Positions 29,068 through 37,800 of a DNA stretch of 57,002 nt are shown piece by piece (position 1 is the stretch's first letter; each line of letters begins with the position of its first letter). Location of the stretch: positions 1 through 57,002 of the forward strand of contig LUQO01000077.1 of assembly GCA_001627865.1 (NCBI GenBank). The letters run 5' to 3'. This DNA is from SAR324 cluster bacterium REDSEA-S27_B3. GTDB taxonomy: Bacteria; SAR324; NAC60-12. A model generated the notes under the pieces. The model was not told the origin of the DNA. It was given only the letters and a program-made list of their open reading frames with translations, and did no database searches. Position numbers and translations under genes: made by a program.

Positions 29068-30824
29068 TGAAAGATATTGTGTCTAATTCTATCCACACAT
29101 CAGGCCTCCCTCTCCGTCCACAACTTTCAAAAGATGACCTGATCCAGGCTGGCGGTCTTGTTTTGCTTGCCGCCGGACTTCTTACGGCGATTTTTCTGCC
29201 TCTTTATGTAATGCTGTCCAAAAGCTTTCAGGATGCTGAAGGCAATTTTACCGGTCTGGAAAATTACAGCGAATATTTCGGCACCCCAACTCTGGTCACT
29301 TCCGCGCAGAACACCCTGACCATAGGTGTTGTGACCACGGTTCTTGTTGGTGTTCTGGCTTTTATTTATGCCTACGCGCTTACACGCAGCTGTATGCCCA
29401 TGAAAGGTTTGTTTCGCGGTATCGCAATGGTTCCCATCCTTGCACCGTCATTGCTGCCTGCAATTTCTCTGGTTTACCTGTTTGGGAATCAGGGCATGAT
29501 CAAGGAAGTCCTGATGGGACAGTCTATTTATGGTCCGATCGGGATCGTAATCGCTTTATCATTCTGGATTTTTCCTCACACTGTGCTTATTCTCACCACA
29601 GCATTGTCTATGGCAGACGCACGGCTTTATGAAGCGGCAATCGCGCTGCGTGCAAGCAGGCTGCGAATCTTTTTCACCGTAACACTGCCTGGCGCAAAGT
29701 ACGGTGTGATGAGCGCCTGTTTTGTTGCCTTTACTTATGCCATCACCGATTTCGGGGCGCCAAAAGTTATTGGGGGCTGGTACAATGTGCTTTCAGTTGA
29801 TATCTACAAACAGGTTGTCGGTCAGTGGAATTTTCAGATGGGTGCAGTGGTCAGTGTGGTGCTGCTTTTCCCTGTAGTGTTGAGTTTTATCGCTGACCGT
29901 ATAGTCCAGCGCAGGCAAATCGCCTTAATCTCATCAGGGTCAGTGCCGCTGGAACCAAAACCGGATAAAAAATTTGATAGAATCATGCTTGCTTACTGCA
30001 TGACTATCAGCTTCATACTGCTGGGCATTCTGGCAGTTTCAGCGTACGCTTCATTTATCAAGTTCTGGCCTTATAACCTTAACCTGACACTGGATAATTA
30101 TCAGTTTGACCTGATGGATGGCGGAGGCTGGGCAGCCTATCAGAACAGTATCATAATGGCAATCTGGACCGCGATTTTAGGTACAGTAATCATTTTTTCG
30201 GGTGCCTACTTAATTGAAAAATCCAGGCTGTTTTCCAGGTTTCGCTCCGTCCTGCAGTTCATTGCGATCATTCCACTCGCTGTACCTGGAATGGTGCTTG
30301 GACTGGCTTACATTTTTTTCTTCAATCCCACAAAGTTTAATATTCCTTTTACGGGAATTGAACTCACAAATCCCTTCAATTTTCTGTATGCGACCATGGG
30401 TATCCTGGTGATCTGTACAATTACTCATTACTACACCGTGCCTCACCTCACAGCCGTTACCGCGCTTAAGCAGATGGACTCAGAATTTGAAACAGTTTCA
30501 GCTTCGCTCAAAGTACCGTTTTACAAAACATTCACTCGTGTCACTTTTCCTGTCTGCCTGCCTGCAATCATGGACATTTCGATATATCTCTTCGTTAATG
30601 CAATGACTACAGTCTCAGCAGTAGTTTTTTTATGGGGACCGCAAACGCATCTGGCATCAGTGGCAGTTTTGAACATGGATGATCAGGGGGATATTGCTCC
30701 TGCTGCGGCAATGGCCATGATGATTGTTTACACCTCCGCATCCGTGCGTGTTGTCTACGGTCTGCTGACCCGGGGAATTGAACGCCGCACCCAGGCCTGG
30801 CGCAGACGTGAATCAGTTGATTAG
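29067..30824 (+). CDS. ABC transporter permease, two-domain fused, 2-aminoethylphosphonate type
   Basis: 585 residues with about 12 membrane segments arranged as two permease halves (about 20-285 and 310-580). Each half has an EAA-type loop for contact with the ATPase: EAAIALRASRLRIFFTVTLP and SASLKVPFYKTFTRVTFP. Fused permeases occur in FbpB-like and PhnU2-like transporters. The start codon overlaps the ATPase stop, so the two are translationally coupled. The binding-protein gene follows after 346 bases filled with REP-like palindromes. Confidence 0.92.
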   Translation: MKDIVSNSIHTSGLPLRPQLSKDDLIQAGGLVLLAAGLLTAIFLPLYVMLSKSFQDAEGNFTGLENYSEYFGTPTLVTSAQNTLTIGVVTTVLVGVLAFIYAYALTRSCMPMKGLFRGIAMVPILAPSLLPAISLVYLFGNQGMIKEVLMGQSIYGPIGIVIALSFWIFPHTVLILTTALSMADARLYEAAIALRASRLRIFFTVTLPGAKYGVMSACFVAFTYAITDFGAPKVIGGWYNVLSVDIYKQVVGQWNFQMGAVVSVVLLFPVVLSFIADRIVQRRQIALISSGSVPLEPKPDKKFDRIMLAYCMTISFILLGILAVSAYASFIKFWPYNLNLTLDNYQFDLMDGGGWAAYQNSIIMAIWTAILGTVIIFSGAYLIEKSRLFSRFRSVLQFIAIIPLAVPGMVLGLAYIFFFNPTKFNIPFTGIELTNPFNFLYATMGILVICTITHYYTVPHLTAVTALKQMDSEFETVSASLKVPFYKTFTRVTFPVCLPAIMDISIYLFVNAMTTVSAVVFLWGPQTHLASVAVLNMDDQGDIAPAAAMAMMIVYTSASVRVVYGLLTRGIERRTQAWRRRESVD

Positions 30825-31170
30825 TACCATAGAGTACAAGCGAAGTGAAGACACTGAATCCAGTGGTTTTGTTTTAGTTTTCCCCCCTCACCCAAACCCT
30901 CTCCCCGGGGAGAGGGGGGGGGTCATTTCCGATCATGCCGAGAGCCAGCCCTCTCCCCGGGGAGAGGGGGAACCGCGTGCGGTGGGTGAGGGGCAGGCAT
31001 TGATCAGTCTTCTCAGGGAGAGGGGGGACTGCGGTGCCTGAGCAAAGTCGAAGGTGTGGTGGGTGAGTGAGAACTGAAAAAAACTTTTAAATAAATCTTG
31101 ACCTAAGCCATAACTGCTCCTAAGATTGCAGTTCATTCAGTCAGTTAACCCTCAATCAGGAGAAAGTAAT
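30825..31170. repeat. Composite REP cluster inside the transporter operon
   Basis: A nested array of palindromes. CCCCTCACCC (from 30884) is matched by GGGTGAGGGG (30984-30993), enclosing two CTCTCCCCGGGGAGAG hairpins (about 30899-30914 and 30951-30966). A third part (31018-31070) contains GCCTGAGCAAAGTCGAAGGT, the reverse of segments found near 34310 and 37810. The element lies between the permease and binding-protein genes, where it may uncouple their expression. The last bases contain the AGGAG ribosome site of the next gene. Confidence 0.85.
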
Positions 31171-32247
31171 ATGCATTTCATTAAGATGTTTTTAAGACAA
31201 AATAAGCGAAGATCAGTATTCGTAAGAATAGCGATTCCGTTTATTATATTAATTCTGGGACTGCTCATTTCGCTTCCGGTAAACGCGGTTACCAGATTAA
31301 CAGTTTACACCGCGCTGGAAGCAGAAGAACTTGAACCGCTGCGGCAGGCCTTCCGGGCGGAGAATCCGGACGTTGACATCAATTGGGTCAGGGATTCTAC
31401 AGGCATTATCACTGCAAAAATGCTGGCAGAAATTGACGCGGGAAATCCGCAGGCAGATGTCTTTCTTGGCACCTCCGCCACAAGTCTGCTGGTTGTTGAC
31501 AGCAAGGGCTGGCTGCTGCCTTACTCGCCAAAGGGGCTGGAGAAACTTGACGCAAAATTTCGTGACAAGCGAAATCCACCTCACTGGGTAGGAGTTGATG
31601 CATACGCAGCCGTTGTCTGCTACAACACTGTTGAGGCAAAAAAACATAATCTGCCCAAACCGTCTTCATGGCAGGATTTACTCAAACCTGTTTACCGTAA
31701 TCATCTGGTGATGCCAAATCCGAATTCATCCGGAACAGGATTTCTTACAGTCTCAAGCTGGCTGCAGATTATGGGGGAAGATGCAGGATGGAAATTCATG
31801 GACAAGATCCATCAGAACATGGCACGCTACACCCACTCCGGTTCAAAACCATGCAGACTGGCGGCGGCTGGTGAGCACGCGATTGGAATTTCCTTTGTTT
31901 TCCGTGGTGCTAAGCTGATCAAAAAAGGCGCGCCGCTTGAGCTGGTTTTACCTGTTGAAGGAATCGGCTGGGAAGTGGAAGCAAGTGGTATAATCAAAAA
32001 TACCAAAAAACTAGCTGCGGCCAAAAAACTGATGGACTGGCATATATCTCCTAATGCCATGAAAATCTACAACCAGTATCTGCCGATCATTGCTATTCCT
32101 GAAATGGCCACACCTGTCCCTCATTTTCCGGACAATACGCTGGAGAAAATGATCAACAACGATTTTGGCTGGGCTGCGTCAAACAGGAGCAGCATTCTTG
32201 GAAAATGGCAAAAGCGCTATGATGCCAAGTCAGATCCAAAAGGCTGA
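31171..32247 (+). CDS. ABC transporter substrate-binding protein, 2-aminoethylphosphonate type
   Basis: 358 residues from ATG 31171, chosen for the AGGAG site 8-12 bases upstream; the frame opens at 31126. A long signal/anchor sequence (about 20-41, IAIPFIILILGLLISLPVNA) precedes a two-lobed extracellular solute-binding fold. Characteristic segments LTVYTALEAEEL, WVRDSTGIITAKMLAE, MPNPNSSGTGFLTVS, YTHSGSKPCRLAAAGE and IGWEVEASGIIKNTK agree with the PhnS2 family rather than iron-binding FbpA. It would collect 2-aminoethylphosphonate in the periplasm. No phosphonate-degrading genes (phnW, phnX) are in the window. Confidence 0.9.
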   Translation: MHFIKMFLRQNKRRSVFVRIAIPFIILILGLLISLPVNAVTRLTVYTALEAEELEPLRQAFRAENPDVDINWVRDSTGIITAKMLAEIDAGNPQADVFLGTSATSLLVVDSKGWLLPYSPKGLEKLDAKFRDKRNPPHWVGVDAYAAVVCYNTVEAKKHNLPKPSSWQDLLKPVYRNHLVMPNPNSSGTGFLTVSSWLQIMGEDAGWKFMDKIHQNMARYTHSGSKPCRLAAAGEHAIGISFVFRGAKLIKKGAPLELVLPVEGIGWEVEASGIIKNTKKLAAAKKLMDWHISPNAMKIYNQYLPIIAIPEMATPVPHFPDNTLEKMINNDFGWAASNRSSILGKWQKRYDAKSDPKG

Positions 32248-32270
32248 TTCATTCCATTAAATATTTTTGG

Positions 32271-32293
32271 GGTTCTCACACATTGTGGGAACC
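32271..32293 (+). terminator. Possible terminator of the phosphonate transporter operon
   Basis: GGTTCTCACA CATTGTGGGAACC folds as a hairpin: GGTTC-CACA pairs with TGTG-GAACC with small internal mismatches. It starts 23 bases after the binding-protein stop. The T tract after it is weak (CTCTTACCTCATTTG), so termination strength is uncertain. Confidence 0.4.
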
Positions 32294-32337
32294 TCTTACC
32301 TCATTTGCTCTTCAAAAATGAAGAGTGTTCCCAGAAG

Positions 32338-32368
32338 TTATTTTAATTTAGCCGTTAAATTAAAATAA
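32338..32368. promoter_or_regulatory. 13-bp palindrome, copy 1 (duplicated fic operator region)
   Basis: TTATTTTAATTTA (32338-32350) and TAAATTAAAATAA (32356-32368) are perfect inverted repeats around GCCGT. About 34 bases later the sequence reproduces the fic start codon region. Same arrangement as copy 2 upstream of fic. Confidence 0.75.
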
Positions 32369-32426
32369 GATGAAATTATATTTTAGGTTCATACAAATCC
32401 AATGCAACGGACACTTCAGGGATGTC

Positions 32427-32666
32427 TCACTTTGAATCTTCTGAAGACTCCGGATACACCTTCCGGGCCAACTCCACCCCGTAGAAACGTTCACACAAGC
32501 ACCGTCTCAACTCCCGTTTGGAGAGATCGGAGGGAAGGGAAGCCCGTGCCCGGGCCTGTGCGGTATCGAACATGTAGAGGGCGGTCAGCAGCCGTTTTTC
32601 CGAAGGCATGGCCCGGTAGCGTTCTCGTACGAACCGTTCTGCTTCCGGTGAAGTGTCACGCTTCAT
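32427..32666 (-). CDS. Small toxin-antitoxin-associated-like protein
   Basis: 79 residues, charged and helical. The pattern SPEAERFVRERYRAMPSEKR, then ALYMFDTAQARARASLP and RELRRCLCERFYG, resembles a family of small proteins encoded beside putative toxin or antitoxin genes (from memory, not searched). Immediately upstream on the same strand a short open segment ends VLKVESLLKECHEA at a stop overlapping the start; it is interrupted by a stop further up, so the partner gene looks lost. Lies between the two 85-base repeats. Confidence 0.55.
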   Translation of the reverse strand: MKRDTSPEAERFVRERYRAMPSEKRLLTALYMFDTAQARARASLPSDLSKRELRRCLCERFYGVELARKVYPESSEDSK

Positions 32667-32987
32667 GGCACTCCTTCAGCAGTGATTCCACTTTCAGCAC
32701 GACAATATCCCTTCACTCCTCAGGAGGAAATGCCGAAGTGAGCAGTTACATTTACTTTACTTCGATTGCCCAAATGTACACGGTTGTTGTGGAGAATTTA
32801 GCCAAGTGTACCATTAATAAAGCCTCTATACCATCTTTTGTTTGTGGCTTTCCTACAAACCAAAAAAACCATCTATTCAAGTATTGAAAGTTAGCGCCAT
32901 TCCATTATTCACTACCTGATAATTCACCATTATCATGAAGTTTCTCTGTATTGGGTTTTTTGGCTTTAAGATCTTCTTTTAGCTTTT

Positions 32988-33018
32988 TTATTTTAATTAA
33001 GCCGTTAAATTAAAATAA
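32988..33018. promoter_or_regulatory. 13-bp palindrome, copy 2, upstream of fic
   Basis: TTATTTTAATTAA (32988-33000) and TAAATTAAAATAA (33006-33018) form an inverted repeat with one mismatch around GCCGT. The fic ATG is at 33052. Position and symmetry fit a repressor site; the fic product carries its own C-terminal winged helix, so autoregulation is possible (inference). Confidence 0.7.
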
Positions 33019-33051
33019 GAAGAAATTATATTTTAGGTTGATAGGAATACA

Positions 33052-34221
33052 ATGAAGAGAACACTTCAGGGAAAGTACATCACCAGTTCAACAGCCGGGG
33101 AATCGGTGCAGGCTTTTGTGCCGACTCCCCTGCCGCCTGATCCTCCCATCGACTGGACACCACAGTTGCGCAACAGTTTCGATCAGGCGTTGCTGGCGAT
33201 TGGGCGGTTAAACAGTGTTTCGACCCTGCTTCCGGACACGTCACAGTTTCTCTACATGTACATCCGCAAAGAGGCTGTGCTGTCTTCCATGATTGAGGGA
33301 ACACAGTCGTCGCTTTCGGATCTGCTGATGTTCGAACTGGATCAACAGCCCGGTGTTCCACTGGAGGACGTACGCACCGTCAGTAACTATGTGGCTGCGC
33401 TTTATCACGGTCTGAATCTGCTTGATTCCGGGCTGCCACTGTCATCACGGCTGCTCCGGGAAGTTCATGGAGTCCTGCTGTCCAAGGGACGTGGACAACG
33501 GCAAGCACCTGGGGAGTTCCGTCTCAGTCAGAACTGGATTGGCGGTACCCGCCCCGGAAACGCGGCCTTCGTGCCCCCGCCTGCCGCCGAGGTTCCGGAG
33601 TGCATGAGTCAACTTGAGCGTTTTCTGCACGTCCAGCCTGAACTCACTCCAGTGCTGCTCAAGGCGGCTTTGGCGCATGTACAGTTTGAAACCATCCATC
33701 CGTTTCTTGACGGCAACGGACGCCTTGGACGATTGCTGATCACCCTGCTGCTGTGCGAACAAAAGGTACTGCGCCATCCAATGCTCTACATCAGCCTTTA
33801 CTTCAAGCAGCATCGACGGCTTTACTACGAACTCCTCAACACTGTGCGCTTAACGGGAGACTGGGAAGCCTGGCTCGATTTTTTTGCAGAAGCGGTTCTA
33901 GTTACATCCACCCAGGCGGTAGAAACTGTACAGCAGCTTCTTGACTTGTCCCAACAGCATCGTGATCAAATCAGCGGCATTGGCCGGGCAGCGGAATCCA
34001 CAGTCAAGGTACATCATGCCCTGCAGATACGCCCGATCGCCACCTCAGGCTGGCTTGTGGAGCAAACAAGCATCACTCCAGCTACGGTAAACAAGGCGCT
34101 GGGCCATTTGGAAAGGCTCGGCATCGTGCAAGAACTTACCCGGCAAAAGCGCAACCGTCTCTTCAGTTATGTAAAGTTTGTGGACCTCCTTAACAGGGGT
34201 ACTGAACTTCCCGGCAGCTAA
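33052..34221 (+). CDS. fic: Fic family protein
   Basis: 389 residues. Fic enzymes transfer AMP or similar groups to target proteins. The order is an N-terminal Fic_N region (about 30-110), the Fic core with active motif HPFLDGNGRLGR (216-227), and a C-terminal winged helix (about 325-375, EQTSITPATVNKALGHLERLG). The inhibitory motif is present N-terminally as S78-SMI-E82-G83, making it a class II, self-inhibited member. All catalytic residues look intact. It follows a palindromic operator and sits beside a duplicated copy of its own promoter. Confidence 0.93.
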   Translation: MKRTLQGKYITSSTAGESVQAFVPTPLPPDPPIDWTPQLRNSFDQALLAIGRLNSVSTLLPDTSQFLYMYIRKEAVLSSMIEGTQSSLSDLLMFELDQQPGVPLEDVRTVSNYVAALYHGLNLLDSGLPLSSRLLREVHGVLLSKGRGQRQAPGEFRLSQNWIGGTRPGNAAFVPPPAAEVPECMSQLERFLHVQPELTPVLLKAALAHVQFETIHPFLDGNGRLGRLLITLLLCEQKVLRHPMLYISLYFKQHRRLYYELLNTVRLTGDWEAWLDFFAEAVLVTSTQAVETVQQLLDLSQQHRDQISGIGRAAESTVKVHHALQIRPIATSGWLVEQTSITPATVNKALGHLERLGIVQELTRQKRNRLFSYVKFVDLLNRGTELPGS

Positions 34222-34294
34222 TGCAGTTCAAGCAGTGTGGGGCCGCAAAACCACATTTGCATAACACTGATGCACGATGTTACCTCAGTATTGA

Positions 34295-34373
34295 CTCCCT
34301 CACCCACCACACCTTCGACTTAGCTCAGGTATCGCGATACCCCCTCTCCCACGGGGGAGGGTTGGGGTTAGGG
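34295..34373. repeat. REP-like mosaic element
   Basis: CTCCCTCACCCACCACACC and TTCGACTTAGCTCAGG are followed by a short dyad TATCGCGATA, then CCCCTCTCCCACGGGGGAGGG and GTTGGGGTTAGGGG. It shares modules with 31018-31070 (inverted) and 37801-37870. It separates the convergent fic and FKBP genes. Confidence 0.8.
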
Positions 34374-34385
34374 GATTGTGCTGCT

Positions 34386-34811
34386 TCAGGAGACTTTCAA
34401 TACTTCTACCTTGAAGATCAAATCAGCATTTGGTGGGATGCCCATTGAGGAGACGCCCTGCCTGCCGTAAGCCAGTCTTGCAGGAATTTTAATCTGCATT
34501 TTGGTTCCCTGCCTCACTCCTTTGAGGGCAAGGTCCCAGCCAGCAATTACACTGCCCTTTCCAATTTCAAACTCAAAAGGGCGCCGTTTGGCGCGGCTGC
34601 TGTCAAACATCTTGTAATCTTCTGCCAGCCAGCCTTCATAGTGAACTTTGAGCTGACTGCCGTCAATTGATTTTTTTCCCTGACCAGGACGTTCGATGTA
34701 AACTTCAACACCGGAGGCTGTACGTTTGAAAGCCGCGTCAAGGGCTAATTGTGGTCGTTTATTAATTTTTGCGGCTTGCTGTTGATTTGCTGAGGATGTG
34801 CCGACTTTCAT
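34386..34811 (-). CDS. FKBP-type peptidyl-prolyl isomerase
   Basis: 141 residues. FKBP fold in the C-terminal 100 residues: GSQLKVHYEGWL, MFDSSRAKRRPFEFEIGKGSVIAGWDLAL (positions about 60-95) and RLAYGRQGVSSMGIPPNADLIFKVEVL, with most of the usual active-site aromatic and hydrophobic residues. No signal peptide is visible; the first 25 residues are polar. The ATG overlaps the upstream gene's stop (ATGA), so it is coupled to the OstA-like gene. Confidence 0.92.
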   Translation of the reverse strand: MKVGTSSANQQQAAKINKRPQLALDAAFKRTASGVEVYIERPGQGKKSIDGSQLKVHYEGWLAEDYKMFDSSRAKRRPFEFEIGKGSVIAGWDLALKGVRQGTKMQIKIPARLAYGRQGVSSMGIPPNADLIFKVEVLKVS

Positions 34812-36043
34812 CTGCAGGCGAAGATGGCGGGGGACTGTTCTCCTAGAATGGTCATTTGAATGGGCGCTTTGTTGTCGCCCTGGGCTAAACCTTTATTGAC
34901 ATCAAGGTAAAGATTTATTGTGTTTCCCTGGAGGTGATATTGTCCGGACTGTACTTCGGCGCTGCCTTCAAGCAAAATGGTTTGGGTGATTTCATCAAAG
35001 CTGGCCTGATCAGCCTTGGCCACACGGCCGGGCTGTTCAAAACATACTTCCTGTACTGCCTGCATGAACTGCAGTTCCTGAGCCTCATTCAAGTGCAAGG
35101 TAATCTTTCCGGCATGAATGTAAAGATTATCCGGAGTGCGTTCCATTTCCACATTGCCTTCAAACATTGCCTGATGCTTTTTATTATCCAGCACCGCGCG
35201 GGAGGCTAACAAAAGTACTTTTCTGGGTTCAGCATTTTCAGGCTGCTCTTCCTTTGATTCTTCTGATTTCAGATCACTATCGGTCTTGCCACGATTTGTT
35301 TCCAGATCACTGAGATTGGCTTCAACCCGGATACGTCCCTCCTTGCTTGTATCCTGACCTTCAAGTGTGGCATGCTGATTGAGGAGGTCCAAAAGCACAT
35401 TGTCACTGAGTATATTTCCCTGGTCGGCTTTCATGATGACGTTCCCCTGCATCTGCAAAGTTTGCTGCGGCTTGAGCATCTTAATTATTTCCGCAGTTTC
35501 GTTTTCATCTGCTTTTGCTTCCAGATCAACCTGCGTGTAAATTGCGAAATCTGAACGCACCTCCCTGTCCCATTGCTTTACCTGCACGCCTCCTTCGCCG
35601 ATCAGTTTTTCGAAGTTAGTATCTTTTCCGGAAACCAGACGAAGTTTTGCAGTAGTCAATTCAATGTTTTCCCTGGGGATTACTCCTTTCACATTTCCCC
35701 GGAAAACTGCCGCGTTTTCTTTGAGATCACTGCTGAATTCTTCAGCCTGTATTTTGATTTGTTCAGTTGAGGCATAGCGAAGCAGTATTTCCTGCTCTAT
35801 TACTGTTAACTGTATTGGCAGTACTCCAATGAACTCGTTTCGGTTCTTGTAATTTTTATCCAGCAGCGGGGTTAGCTCTGCGATGAGGGTGTTCGAGAAC
35901 CCTTCTCTTCGCAGGTGATCCAGAGTGTTGTTTGTGACTTTGTATCCTGTCGAGGGAAAGGCGTGACTTAGTTTATTCAGGTTCCATAACGGCTCAATTA
36001 CAAAAATACTGAATGATAACAATATGCTAAATAGTATTTTCAT
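34808..36043 (-). CDS. OstA/LptA-like periplasmic protein, extended
   Basis: 411 residues with an N-terminal membrane or signal segment (ILFSILLSFSIFVIEPLW). LptA carries LPS across the periplasm; the family is about 185 residues. Here LptA/OstA-like beta segments recur in three blocks: AEEFSSDLKENAAVFRGNVKG (about 100-120), TLQMQGNVIMKADQGNILSD (about 195-215) and ASRAVLDNKKHQAMFEGNVE (about 285-305), with a last repeat near 360-395. A charged linker (about 255-280) divides them. It lies 7 bases after pyrG, fitting the common pyrG-LPS gene neighbourhood. It could be LptA itself or a related bridge protein. Confidence 0.75.
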   Translation of the reverse strand: MKILFSILLSFSIFVIEPLWNLNKLSHAFPSTGYKVTNNTLDHLRREGFSNTLIAELTPLLDKNYKNRNEFIGVLPIQLTVIEQEILLRYASTEQIKIQAEEFSSDLKENAAVFRGNVKGVIPRENIELTTAKLRLVSGKDTNFEKLIGEGGVQVKQWDREVRSDFAIYTQVDLEAKADENETAEIIKMLKPQQTLQMQGNVIMKADQGNILSDNVLLDLLNQHATLEGQDTSKEGRIRVEANLSDLETNRGKTDSDLKSEESKEEQPENAEPRKVLLLASRAVLDNKKHQAMFEGNVEMERTPDNLYIHAGKITLHLNEAQELQFMQAVQEVCFEQPGRVAKADQASFDEITQTILLEGSAEVQSGQYHLQGNTINLYLDVNKGLAQGDNKAPIQMTILGEQSPAIFACR

Positions 36044-36050
36044 GTAATTT

Positions 36051-37730
36051 TTATGCAGCGGCAGCTTTTACTTTTGATGTGGAAGTTGGCAGAATGTCAA
36101 GACGTGACTGCCGGTAAGTGTATGATGCCTTGATGAAAGAAGAAAACAGTGGATGTGATTTGAGTGGTTTTGACTGCAGCTCAGGATGGAATTGACAGCC
36201 GATAAACCAGGGATGTTCCGGAAGCTCAATAGTCTCAACCAAATTCCTTTCCGGATGTCTTCCGGAAATGGTCATTCCCGCTTCTTCAAGCAGTGGTACA
36301 AAATCATCCATTACCTCATAACGATGCCGATGGCGTTCTGAGATGGTAGTTTTATTATAAATTCCGGCAATACTGGTTCCTTTTTTCAGCACTGTTACCT
36401 GACTCCCCAGACGCATTGTACCGCCTGTTTCCTGCTGACCATCTTGTTCCGGCATCAAATCAATCACATTTTCCGTGTGATCAGGACGACACTCTCCTGA
36501 GTTTGCTCCTGCAATACCGACAACACTTCTGGCAAATTCAACAATCGCCATCTGCATTCCAAGACAAATTCCGAAGAATGGAATGTTGCCTGTACGGGCG
36601 ATTTGGATGGCAGTAATTTTTCCTTCCATACCACGCTCACCAAATCCTGGAGCAACCAGGACGCCGTCCATTTTTTCCAATTGTTCAAAGGCGTTTTCCG
36701 GTGTCAAAAATTCTGAATCTATATAATGCAGCTGAACTTTCAACTGGTTTGCTATGCCGCCATGCTGCAAAGCTTCGTTGAGACTTTCATACGAATCCAG
36801 ATGTGCTACATATTTGCCGATAAAGGCGATATCCACCACGTCATGCGGATTTTTATACGTTTCAATCAAATCAATCCATGGCTGCAGTTTTGGACTGCCA
36901 GTCCACATTTGCAGATATGTCATAATGGTGTTATCCAAATCCTGTTGATGAAACATCAGGGGTACTTCATAAACCGATTCCACATCAAGACCGTTTACCA
37001 CAGAGTTTTCCGGGACATTTGTGAAAAGAGAAATTTTCGCGCGAACTTTGTCCGACAGCATTTCAGGAGTACGGCAGATAAGAATGTCAGGCTGGATGCC
37101 GATTTCCCTCAGTTTACCAACACTGTGCTGTGTGGGTTTGGTTTTCATTTCTGCTGTCTGCACAATCAGGGTGAGATGCACAAACAAGGTATGTTCTTTC
37201 CCATGATCATGCCTGAACTGACGAATTGCCTCGAGGAAAGGCAGAGACTCTATGTCCCCTACTGTTCCACCTATTTCCACGATACAAATATCTGCGTTAG
37301 GGGTGGTATATGATTGGGTTTGTTTGTCAAAAATTCTGGAAGCATCTGTGATTGTTTTTTTGATTTCATCAATCACATGCGGGACCACCTGTACAGTTGC
37401 GCCCAGATAATCCCCCGCGCGTTCTTTGCTGATCACGGTGTCATATATTTGACCGGTAGTGCGGTTATGCCTGCGTGTCAGCACAGCATTCGTGTAGCGT
37501 TCATAATGTCCCAGATCCAAATCAGTTTCCGCGCCGTCCACTGTGACAAAAACCTCGCCGTGCTGAAATGGGTTCATGGTACCCGCGTCAACATTGATGT
37601 ATGGATCCAGTTTCATCAGGCTGACTGTCAGGCCTCTTGATTCCAGCAGAGCTCCGATTGAAGCGGCGGCAATTCCCTTACCGAGTCCTGAAACCACTCC
37701 TCCTGTGATAAAAATATATTTTGTTTGCAT
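36051..37730 (-). CDS. pyrG: CTP synthase
   Basis: 559 residues from ATG 37730; the frame is open to 37805, but MQTKYIFITGGVVSGLGKG is the family start. It aminates UTP to CTP using glutamine. The synthase domain (1-270) has KYIFITGGVVSGLGKGI and MKLDPYINVDAGTMNPFQHGEVFVTVDGAE. The glutaminase domain (about 300-545) has VAPGFGERGMEGK, FFGICLGMQMA (nucleophile Cys) and the C-terminal CQFHPELQSKP. First gene of the pyrG/OstA-like/FKBP operon. Confidence 0.97.
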   Translation of the reverse strand: MQTKYIFITGGVVSGLGKGIAAASIGALLESRGLTVSLMKLDPYINVDAGTMNPFQHGEVFVTVDGAETDLDLGHYERYTNAVLTRRHNRTTGQIYDTVISKERAGDYLGATVQVVPHVIDEIKKTITDASRIFDKQTQSYTTPNADICIVEIGGTVGDIESLPFLEAIRQFRHDHGKEHTLFVHLTLIVQTAEMKTKPTQHSVGKLREIGIQPDILICRTPEMLSDKVRAKISLFTNVPENSVVNGLDVESVYEVPLMFHQQDLDNTIMTYLQMWTGSPKLQPWIDLIETYKNPHDVVDIAFIGKYVAHLDSYESLNEALQHGGIANQLKVQLHYIDSEFLTPENAFEQLEKMDGVLVAPGFGERGMEGKITAIQIARTGNIPFFGICLGMQMAIVEFARSVVGIAGANSGECRPDHTENVIDLMPEQDGQQETGGTMRLGSQVTVLKKGTSIAGIYNKTTISERHRHRYEVMDDFVPLLEEAGMTISGRHPERNLVETIELPEHPWFIGCQFHPELQSKPLKSHPLFSSFIKASYTYRQSRLDILPTSTSKVKAAAA

Positions 37731-37800
37731 GAATGAAATTTTATTGTCTTTTGTAACGATTTTATCTGTTTTTAATTTTTCAATAAGCACCTGCCGCTTA

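Larger units (their letters stand above)
32248..33051. other. Accessory gap between transporter and fic
   Basis: About 800 bases. It holds two near-identical 85-base direct repeats (32339-32425 and 32988-33073) enclosing a small toxin-antitoxin-like ORF on the minus strand. A dyad after the transporter (GGTTCTCACACATTGTGGGAACC, near 32271-32293) could end its transcript. The frame at 32402-32887 on the plus strand begins with a copy of the fic start (MQRTLQG) but then reads antisense to the small ORF, and is taken as non-coding. Confidence 0.6.

Noticed and set aside
32402-32887. 161-codon plus-strand frame
   Set aside because: It begins with a duplicated fic start but reads antisense to the better 79-codon gene; the protein is Pro/Ser/Arg-rich with no family resemblance.
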